Below, one piece after another: positions 56,798 through 64,000 of a stretch of DNA of 64,000 nucleotides. Location of the stretch: NCBI GenBank assembly GCA_027919835.1, contig JANVFP010000036.1:434001-498000 (forward strand), in the 5' to 3' direction. Origin of the DNA: Lentinula raphanica (taxonomy: Eukaryota; Basidiomycota; Agaricomycetes; Agaricales; Omphalotaceae). The notes under the pieces were generated by a model that was given only the letters and a program-made list of their open reading frames with translations, did no database searches and was not told the origin of the DNA. Every line of letters starts with the position of its first letter. Position 1 is the first letter of the stretch. The position numbers and the translations under genes were made by a program.

Positions 56798-59700
56798 ATG
56801 TCCCGACCCAGGATCCGTCAAGATCGAAAACGAACTCCTTCTAGTTCACCAACAAAGAATGATTATTCCCTTCTTCCCGTTTCTTCCCCTTCACCTTCTC
56901 GTCAGCGTAATATCACTCGCCAACCCACCTTATATCTTGCAAATGGACAAAAATTCATTCAACGTCCACGCCTAGCCCAACCTCTAGGTCAAATTGGCTT
57001 GCTGGAACGACCACGCATTCCATTGTCGGATACCGTCGAATCTGGTTCTAACGATCGCGAGCCTGAAACTATCATATCTTTCGCGACTCCGATTGTGTCT
57101 GCACATCAACACAAACGTCTGGTGCAAACTCGTCGTTGGCAAACCGAGGTTCTCCCACGTTTGATACAGCCTTACATGTCGTTGTTGCGCCAAACCACTA
57201 ATCTCAGACATGAGCCAAAGAGATCTGAGAAGGTGTGTACGTGCTTGAATGTTCCGCGCAACCTCCCAATTGTTGTAGTGCGGTTCAGTCGTGAGTTTCT
57301 GCTTTCATATGTCTTGTCGATGATCTCTTATCTGAAACCTTGATAGAACTTGAAAAGATTGAACTGTCCATCTGTGCATGCCAGACCGCCGCTGTACAGC
57401 TTGTGGAACAAGGTCTTTTCCCTTGCGCCCCAATACACCCTACTCTAGCCGTCGATATACATGTTCTGGATTTCGTTACTAAATTGTTTCTGAGGATCGC
57501 ACCTAATAACACTGCATGGGTAGACGCTATCAGTGACTTTCTCAACTCTCTCGGGTACCAACTTCCGGGCAAGGTAAGGGCACTTGAAAGTAGTTTTGTC
57601 CAGATATTGTTCTCAATGTCTGTTTCAGGATCCATTGCGAAGACGTTTTGGAAATGCTTTGCAATGGTACAACGCGCTACAAGACCTGACTACCAATTTT
57701 GTTGACTCGGCCCTTGCAATTGGCCGACGTGGTAACGTCAATGAAGATTATGTAGGAGCAGAAGAAGCAGAGAGCGAGAGGGAGGGGGAGCTGGAGCCGG
57801 AAGAAGTAAACGAACAAGTGGGTTCTGATCGCGGTAGCACATCCAGCCCTGTTGCGAAAAGGCCTTCTCGTACCCGGGATGAAGAATCAACCCCGTTAAG
57901 TCGGCCTACTGAATACCTTCGGGCCCGCTGCCCACTTTGTTTTGGTGGTCAAAGATGTTCTGAGTAAGTGTCATCATCTCTTTTCTTCTCGCCAAAAGAA
58001 ATTGACAAGTATTCCCTAGTCAGGGTTTTGATGCGATCGTGTGCATAGATGCATGCTTCACTCAAAAACATAATAAACGATCATATAAAGACCCAGCTCG
58101 CCATCATCCGAAATCTGTATTCCTTCCCGAAACAATCGTTGATAGATGGGAAGAGATTGTCACTAGTGTCAGGCCTTCAGCAAGGACCAACACTTCAGCT
58201 GCGGGTGGGGCTACAGAGGATGGCTATGAGCCGTCACTTCAGGTTCCAAACTCTGTCTTGGATGCTTGCCAGCAGAGCTTTACTGCGGCAGATGGCTCCA
58301 GGGAAAAAGCAAGTGTTCAGTTCTTCGACTCTACAGCTCTCATGGCTATGCTTTGTCGCCATGATCGAGTTCTGTGGATTGTCAACATGACTTCACCTGG
58401 TGAACGACAGCACTACGCATTTGCACTCATCGATCAACTCTTCAAGAACATTCCTCCGACATTCAGAATTGGTGTGTTGTACGATATTGGGTGCTCGATC
58501 CATCGTAGCTACGTGAAGTGGGGATTCCTGGGCGAATATCTGGATAGGATCACTTTCGCCATATCAGTATTTCATGCTTATGGACATGGCTGGCCGTGTC
58601 AATGCGTCTACCATCCACGTAAATGTGAGGGTTTTGGCTTGTCGGATGGTGAGGGATGCGAAAGATTTTGGCACTCTATCAGCAAGTTGATTGCTTACCT
58701 TCGAACATGTGGGGTGAGCCTTGACTTTGTCACTATCTACATGGAATTTTCATCTGATTTTGGATCTATAGCATCACACTCGACTGTATACTCTTGACTC
58801 GCAAATTCAGCATGCGGACCGTGTCAGCTTGCTTGGCTTTGGAGATTGGCTCGCACGAAAGTGGCGGAACACTCAAGCAAAGTATCACGAAGCTGACAAT
58901 GAGGTCGCCAACTCTGGTCAAGATGCTCTATACCTTCGTGAGCAGTGGAAGACTCAAGTTACCGTTTCAACAAAGCCCCTTCCTAGTGAGTTCAATCATA
59001 ATACTGAACACACTGCTGATTAACAAGGTATAGGACAATCTAAAAACGCAGGAAAAACTGCAATAGAAGAAGCTATCCATCTTCGAAAGATTCGAGATAC
59101 TCTTCGGGACCGTATTTCTGCTCTTGAAGACATCATTACTGACGTTGATTCAGAAGTCTATGAAGTTGCCGAAGCTGAAGAAAAGCTTCCAGATCTCCGT
59201 GTCAAACTGTCTTCTGTACAGACTAGGCTGTTGCGCCAGGAGCAAACACTAGGTGTTGCAGATCGGACACAGTATCAGCATTTGGCAACTAGTCCCTTCA
59301 TTGGGCTTCGGATGAATGCTCATGCGTTGAAGCTTCGGTTGCGGAAATGCCTCACTTCCAGAAAGTTTGAGCGGGACCGAATCGAGCGGTCATTCCGTCG
59401 TCAGCAATACAATGGTATGGCAATGTCTTTATTTCTTGAAGACTCATTTCTGATTGTGGCTGTGTTTATAGACCGCAAAGTGAGGACACATACTGAGGAT
59501 GCAGTCAAGCAACGAGATCCAGGTATTCAGGCTCTCGCACGTCGATACAATGCCCTTTGCAATCAAATGAAAGACTTACTCAATGCAAGAAAAGCACCAC
59601 GCAATGCGATTGCTCCACAACCGATACCGGTGAAAGAGCTATTTAACCTGGATGTCGATGATGCTATTTGGCAAGATGTAGGATTGGATGACGCAGGGGA

Positions 59701-60261
59701 CTGCGAAAATCCCCCAGCGTGGTTGATGGATGAGGATGTCCGGTCTGGAATCAAGGGTATTTTGCTTCGGGATAGGTGCGATGAAGAGTTCAAGAGGCTC
59801 AAGGGGGAATGCTTAGCGTTATGCTCGTGGTCTTCAGAAGAATGGCAAGTAGTAAATGTTTGCATTGAGGTGGCAACTCATCCAGGTAGGTGGTTCATTC
59901 ACCAACACTGGGAGTGTTGCACTGACATAACTTATTAGATTTGATATATCAGCTGCAACAGCGAAAACATGATTTGCTGCATTTATGTGTTGTATGGAGG
60001 AGGGCACTGCAAAGTATAACTGAGTTACAAAATGCTCTTGAATGGGGACCATCAGCATCGGAGATGGACAAAGCAGAATGGGAGTTGGGAGAAGAGAAGC
60101 TAGATATTTCGGAGGAAAACAAGTACGAGGACTCTGAGGTAGAATTTAGTGACTTTGATGATGATGATCTTGACATTGGGCTAGTGGAACGTCTAGATGC
60201 ATTGGAGGAAGGGATAGATGTAGATGACATAGATGACATAGATGATGTAGACAACTATTAA
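56798..60261 (+). CDS. KDZ transposase with CxC1-like cysteine cluster
   Basis: A transposase of a Kyakuja/Dileera/Zisupton-type DNA transposon. ATG 56798 (MSRPRIRQDRKRTPSSSPTK) opens a basic N-terminus. Next is the cysteine cluster VCTCLNVPRNLPIVVVRF...LSICACQTAAVQLVEQGLFP...PNNTAW (57230-57560), which I recognise as the CxC1 type that accompanies KDZ transposases. The catalytic core has IVCIDACFTQ (first Asp, ~58045), VLYDIGCSIH (second Asp, ~58480), VFHAYGHGWPCQCVYHPRKC and SDGEGCERFWHSISKLIAYL (Glu, ~58650). A coiled coil (DTLRDRISALEDIITDVDSE) and an acidic C-terminal tail (IDVDDIDDIDDVDNY) follow, stop at 60261. About 10 exons, GT..AG introns, no frame break found. All three acidic catalytic residues are present, so it may be active. 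Element ends are not identified. Confidence 0.88.
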
Positions 60262-60439
60262 GCAAATGACATCTCATGATTTCACTCAAACACTTGCGAA
60301 GCTTATAATTTTGAGAGTCATTATATACACAATGGTTACAGTGAGACATTGCGGAAACCTCAGGGGACACAACAATTGAATGAGTATTATATGATCACAT
60401 ATATTGAGTCACAAAATATTCCATGGTGAAGGGGACATC

Positions 60440-60630
60440 CCATAGTACTACTGTAAAGGGACATCCCTCAAGGGACATCCCAAGGTAAAGGGACATCCCT
60501 CCAGGGACATCCCAAAGTAAAAGGACATCCTTTAAGGGACATCCCTCAAGGGACATCCCAAGGTAAAGGGACATCCCTTAAGGGACATCCCAAGTTAAAG
60601 GGACATCCCTCAAGGGACATTCCGGACAGG
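60440..60630 (+). repeat. Minisatellite GGGACATCCC, ~14-31-base units
   Basis: About 11 copies of AGGGACATCCC alternate with (C/T)TCA and AAGGTAA/AAGTTAA spacers, giving higher-order units of ~31 bases. The core is partly palindromic (GGGAcaTCCC). No protein or CRISPR-like spacer structure: spacers are 3-8 bases long and themselves repeated. Confidence 0.9.
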
Positions 60631-60715
60631 AAATCCTGGGGATTTTATGCATATTAGACTAGGGATTGACAGGTTCTGTCCTATCTAATATGATACTGGG
60701 TCTTGGTAGCCTGGA

Positions 60716-60865
60716 ATGCTACAGGCACTCGAGAGGAGGTTTTCTAACCTCGAAGGAACTCTCGTGAACTTGATGAGGGTAGCACTGGGAGTGAAGGAAG
60801 GTGAAGGGGAAGAACAGGAGAAGGAAGCGCCGAAGGGATCGGACTCGGAGGGAGACGAAGAGTAG
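60716..60865 (+). CDS. Short acidic peptide frame, probable transposon remnant
   Basis: ATG 60716 to TAG 60863-60865, 49 codons: MLQALERRFSNLEGTLVNLM, a helix, then a Glu/Lys-rich acidic end (GSDSEGDEE). The composition is protein-like, unlike its AT-rich surroundings. It could be the 3' end of a retrotransposon gag-like frame, but nothing upstream extends it. Tentative. Confidence 0.3.
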   Translation: MLQALERRFSNLEGTLVNLMRVALGVKEGEGEEQEKEAPKGSDSEGDEE

Positions 60866-60886
60866 GAACTTATAATAAACTTGTTG

Positions 60887-60964
60887 TATATAAATTTCTT
60901 GGTTTTTTCTTGAAGTCCCAATTGTATATAAATTTCTTGGTTTTTCTTGAAGTCCCAATTGTAT
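60887..60964 (+). repeat. ~38-base tandem duplication
   Basis: Two direct copies of GTATATAAATTTCTTGGT followed by a T-rich stretch and CTTGAAGTCCCAATT; the second lacks one T in the T-run. It lies just downstream of the acidic frame. Confidence 0.9.
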
Positions 60965-61229
60965 ATACTAAAAACTTGTTAATGGTGAAGTCCAAATGAG
61001 AAAAATTATTGAAGTAACTATAGTAATGAAAATAACGATGAGTCCGACGGAGATCCGTCGGAACTGACTTAGAAAAATTTAAGAAAAATATAAACGCTCA
61101 ATTTACTATCATCGCGTTTATACTCAATCAGTATAAATACCGAGAGTGTTGAATAAAATACACCGAAGTGTAGTGTTAGTACAACAAGGAAAACAGAAGT
61201 AAAATCAATGATATAAAATGAACACATAG

Positions 61230-62339
61230 CTAAGTCAAAGGTCCGGGTTTGTCTGGATATCGGAGGTGGAAAGCCGGAATGAGTTCGTCGGCATGAATGT
61301 CGTCTGCAGCAACCCAAGAGAACTCCTCATCGGTACCTTCATAACCAGACCATCTAACGAAGTACCGGAGGGGACAACGTTTGAACTGACGGTCTAGCTT
61401 TGAATCAAGTACTTCAGCAACGAGATACTCGACTTCACCTTCAACCTCTATCGGAGGTGGAGGTGTTTGGGTCCGATTCGGAATCGGATTCGGATAGGAG
61501 GGTTCGAGTTGTGAGACGTGGAATACAGGATGAATGCAACGAAGATAATCGGGGAGTTGTATCTTGTATGAGAGAGAGCCGATCTTCTCAAGCACCGTGA
61601 AAGGCCCAAGATACTTCTCTGCAAACTTCGCTGTAGGTCGAGTGGATCTAATGTATTTTGCTAGAACGAAGACTTCCGATCCGACGGAGAACTCCGGCGG
61701 AGGAATTCGTTTTTGATCAGCCTGTTCCTTGTATTTCTTTTGAGCATTAGTGATTTCATCACGTAGAAAAATATGAAGCTCATCAAGATTAACAACGAAA
61801 TCCTTGGCTAAGTCGGAACGAATATTGATCTCCGGTCGGACTGTGATGTTCGGATGGTAGCCTTTGTTAGCAAAAAACGGAGTAAGACCAGTAGAAGCGT
61901 TAGGAGCGTTGTTATAAGCAAATTCCGCAATCGGAAGAAGGGATGACCAGTCGTCCTGTTGATAAGAACAATAGATCCGGATGTACTGCTCCAGAGTTTG
62001 GTTTACTCGTTCGGTTTGACTGTCAGCTTCCGGATGATAACCAGACGTATAGTGCAATTCCATCGACAAAGCTTGACCTAAAGCTCGGAAAAACGCCGAA
62101 ACGAATTCCGATCCTCGGTCGGAGGTAACATGATTCGGAACACCGTGTTTAGAGAAGACATGGATAACGAAAAGTTGCGCCAATTGTTCGGAGGTGATTT
62201 TGTCGTCACAGGCAATGAAGATAGCTTGTTTGGAAGCACGGTCGACTACGACCAAGATAGTGGTAACGAGGATATGAAAGGTGCAATTTAATGCTTCGTT
62301 GGATAGATCTAATGACCTAGTGACTTTATCACTGAACAC
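61230..62339 (-). CDS. Ty3/gypsy integrase with chromodomain, 5'-truncated
   Basis: LTR-retrotransposon polyprotein 3' end. Minus strand: integrase core VVVDRASKQAIFIACDD, FSKHGVPNHVTSDRGSEFVS (second Asp), GYHPEADSQTERVNQTLEQY (catalytic Glu), FAYNNAPNASTGLTPFFANK, then the GPY-like FAEKYLGPFTVLEKIG and HPVFHVSQLEPSYPN. The chromodomain is EYLVAEVLDSKLD...LRYFVRWSGYEGTDEEFSWV, and the stop is at 61230-61232. The first ~25 residues (about 62339-62265) do not fit the family, and no protease, reverse transcriptase or RNase H precedes, so the copy is broken near 62270. Within the retained part no stop is present, suggesting a young fragment. LTRs were not identified. The chromodomain type usually targets heterochromatin, which fits the AT-rich surroundings. 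Confidence 0.85.
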   Translation of the reverse strand: MFSDKVTRSLDLSNEALNCTFHILVTTILVVVDRASKQAIFIACDDKITSEQLAQLFVIHVFSKHGVPNHVTSDRGSEFVSAFFRALGQALSMELHYTSGYHPEADSQTERVNQTLEQYIRIYCSYQQDDWSSLLPIAEFAYNNAPNASTGLTPFFANKGYHPNITVRPEINIRSDLAKDFVVNLDELHIFLRDEITNAQKKYKEQADQKRIPPPEFSVGSEVFVLAKYIRSTRPTAKFAEKYLGPFTVLEKIGSLSYKIQLPDYLRCIHPVFHVSQLEPSYPNPIPNRTQTPPPPIEVEGEVEYLVAEVLDSKLDRQFKRCPLRYFVRWSGYEGTDEEFSWVAADDIHADELIPAFHLRYPDKPGPLT

Positions 62340-62944
62340 TGATCACCAATATACTTCTTATGTCATTTGTCAAATGTATTTAAGCGAGGTGTGGGGCGTT
62401 GTCAGAGATTCCGCACGATCTTATACCTTAGAATGAACTGGTAGTCTTAAAAGATCTACTGGATCCGCAATACAGGTCAACAGAGCGAAGTGACACGGAA
62501 GTACAGATCTTTTGATCTGGACTCGAAGGGGGGTGAGTGATCCACTCACACCCGTAGCTGTAGAAACTTCGCGAAGTAATCCGATAAGTTCCCACCACAG
62601 CTTCGCGAAGTAACAGGACTCGCTCTCGAAGCTTAAAAAACCCTTCCGGGTAGGCCAGTAGGGCTCCGGGGGTGCTCGGCTATTTAGTATATTTAATAAT
62701 ATTTAATAATTCTTTTATTATTTAATAGGTATATTATAATAAATCTACTTTGCAAAGCTGTACTACACTTTGCAAAGTGACTACGTTTACGGCAATCATG
62801 AAATCAGGTAAATTAGGGTTAGATCATTACGTCATTGCTTTCCTTTTTGGGTTATGATATTTTTGAATAGAAAAAAGCATAAAATGATATTATTGATCTT
62901 GAGGTGCTAAAACATGACAGAGGAAACCAAAAATAGCTACAATG
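62340..62944. other. Mixed fragments and AT-rich DNA, no gene
   Basis: 62340-62640 is of moderate GC with two CTTCGCGAAG palindromes (about 62566 and 62602) and GGGGGGTGAGTG, possibly an LTR or transposon end. 62680-62770 is a run of TTTAATAAT-type repeats followed by two CTTTGCAAAG palindromes. No coding frame supported. Confidence 0.45.
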
Positions 62945-63205
62945 AGGTATTGGCTACCTCAGGCACATCAAAATTGCCTAAAAAGGAAATTGGGCTAAAA
63001 AATAGAACTTGATCTCATCAGATAGCAAAAAATCTGAAAAAATCATAAAAAATACTCAAAAAATTCAGGGTTGCCTCATTGGCCCTGAAAACACAAAATA
63101 AAAAAAAATATGCGACAAGTGTAAAAATGTTATCACTCCAAATCATACTAAATCTAGGTATATATGATGTACATGCTATTTTTAGCACACCCAGTACCCT
63201 CAGAC
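62945..63205. repeat. AT-rich repeat, inverted copy of the 55523-55972 unit
   Basis: On the opposite strand it carries the same ordered blocks: GGTACTGGGTGTGCTAAAAAT, ATCATATATACCTAGA, GATTTGGAGTGATA, ACCCTGAATTTTTTGA, TTTTTTCAGATTTTTTGCTA and GATGAGATCAAGTTCTATTT. The KDZ gene and the gypsy fragment therefore lie between oppositely oriented copies of the same repeat. Confidence 0.8.
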
Positions 63206-63219
63206 ACTTAAAATGGCTT

Positions 63220-63700
63220 ATATCATTCAATTTATTAAACTTAACACATTTGACAATGAAAAAACTCAGAACAGTAGTAATGTATATTATACTCAATACA
63301 CTTAACACACTCAACAATGAAAAACCTCAAAACAGTATTCATATGTGTTATACTTAAAACTCATCATACACTTAACAATGAAAAGTCTCGGAACAATACT
63401 AATGTATATCATGCTCAACACACTTAACACACTCAACAATGAAAACCCTCAAAAAAGTGTTCATGTGTGTTATACTTAAAACACATAATACACTCAACAA
63501 TGAAAAGTCTCAGAAAGTCTCAGAGCAATACTAATGTATATCATGCTCAACACACTTTACAATGAAAAAAGTCGGAACAGTGCTCATGTGTATTATACTT
63601 GATACACTTCATCAATCAATATAACACACTTAACAATAAAAAATCAGAGTAGTGTAATCACTTATAACACGTATCACACTGAACACACTTCATCAGTAAG
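63220..63700 (+). repeat. Degenerate minisatellite, ~60-65-base units
   Basis: Seven or more units built on CACTTAACACACTCAACAATG, then AAAA.(C/G)TC..AACAGT.(T/C)TCATGTGT and TTATACTTAAAACAC. Alternating variants (AATACTAATGTATATCATGC versus AGTGTTCATGTGTGTTATAC) give a dimeric higher-order period of ~120 bases. One unit contains an extra internal duplication GTCTCAGAAA/GTCTCAGAGC near 63510. Confidence 0.8.
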
Positions 63701-64000
63701 AATAACATACCTTTAATAGGACATTGTTATATTATAACACACATATAACAACGAGTTTTGGGCGCTTATGGGCGCTTATTTGATGTTTTTGAGTCGAAAT
63801 TCATTAATACCTAACTCAATTATTTTTGTGAGGACTTTCTGATGTGTCAGGATGTTGTATACATCATACTCCCCTAGATACAATTTGGGTAACTCAAAAT
63901 TACAGCCTGTAGGGATGGCTATATCATGATCTTTTATGATTTAACAGTGTTTTAGGTAAATGACAATACATATGTCCATGTATTGCATAGATACCAAAGC
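63701..64000. other. AT-rich end of window, no gene
   Basis: Contains a doubled GGGCGCTTAT at ~63760. No open frame, RNA gene or further array seen before the window ends. Confidence 0.45.

Larger units (their letters stand above)
60262..61229. other. Repeat-rich spacer between transposons
   Basis: Contains two short tandem arrays (60440-60630 and 60887-60964), a small acidic open frame (60716-60865) and an AT-rich leader to the gypsy fragment. Apart from a CCGACGGAGATCCGTCGG palindrome (~61044-61061) nothing else is recognised. Confidence 0.5.

Noticed and set aside
60440..60630. CRISPR-like array
   Set aside because: Spacers are 3-8 bases and repeated, the genome is eukaryotic, and no cas genes are present; it is a minisatellite.

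Overview
The window looks like an accessory, repeat-rich stretch of a basidiomycete genome, most likely a mushroom-forming fungus (Agaricomycetes). The basis is: very intron-dense genes with short GT..AG introns of about 45-70 bases, many small phase-0 exons, an RPB1 protein of fungal type, CxC1/KDZ and Tnp2 (CACTA) transposases, a chromodomain Ty3/gypsy integrase, and several hypothetical families that I associate with Agaricomycetes. There are no bacterial operons, no CRISPR array and no tRNA or rRNA that I could recognise.

Layout. 1-55 kb has mixed, moderate base composition. At its two outer edges lie inverted copies (1-152 and 54938-55096) of one small MITE-like element. Just inside lie two paralogous coiled-coil genes in the same orientation (2091-3771 and 51222-53180), sharing a Trp-rich C-terminal domain of unknown function. 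From 5.5 to 13.3 kb there is a very long coiled-coil gene (5470-12235) and, tail to tail 44 bases away, a short gene (12280-13344) carrying the same C-terminal domain. 13936-19681 is a second-type RPB1 gene (largest subunit of RNA polymerase II) with an intact catalytic core but almost no C-terminal heptad domain. It is followed by a decayed cytochrome P450 (19782-22315) and a decayed sphingolipid fatty-acid 2-hydroxylase (22539-23598). 24-33 kb holds a Ulp1-like cysteine protease gene, two small membrane proteins with internal duplications, and a pair of divergent genes (31711-32578 minus, 33032-34573 plus; the latter a WD40-like protein). 35.5-38.3 kb has two tandem RING-finger genes with the same exon plan. 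40.5-41.1 kb is a broken fragment of the AP-3 adaptor delta subunit. 43.3-47.5 kb is a nearly intact CACTA-type transposase, and 47.9-49.9 kb a decayed flavin monooxygenase.

At about 55.1 kb the composition drops sharply into an AT-rich, repeat-filled region that runs to the end of the window. It carries an apparently intact KDZ transposase (56798-60261), short tandem repeats, a 5'-truncated Ty3/gypsy integrase with chromodomain (61230-62339), and an AT-rich repeat family present in opposite orientation on the two sides.

How it fits together. Two kinds of passenger DNA are mixed. One is duplicated host genes in decay (P450 twice, fatty-acid hydroxylase, FMO, AP-3 delta), whose stop codons are all readable as TGA and mostly fit C-to-T changes at CGA. 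The other is intact-looking genes (CTD-less RPB1, RING pair, coiled-coil families, WD40, transposases). The most remarkable item is the RPB1 copy: the polymerase core is preserved over roughly 1,590 residues while the regulatory tail has shrunk to about three or four degenerate heptads. That suggests a specialised or recently truncated paralog rather than the housekeeping gene. No search was run; family names rest on reading motifs by eye.
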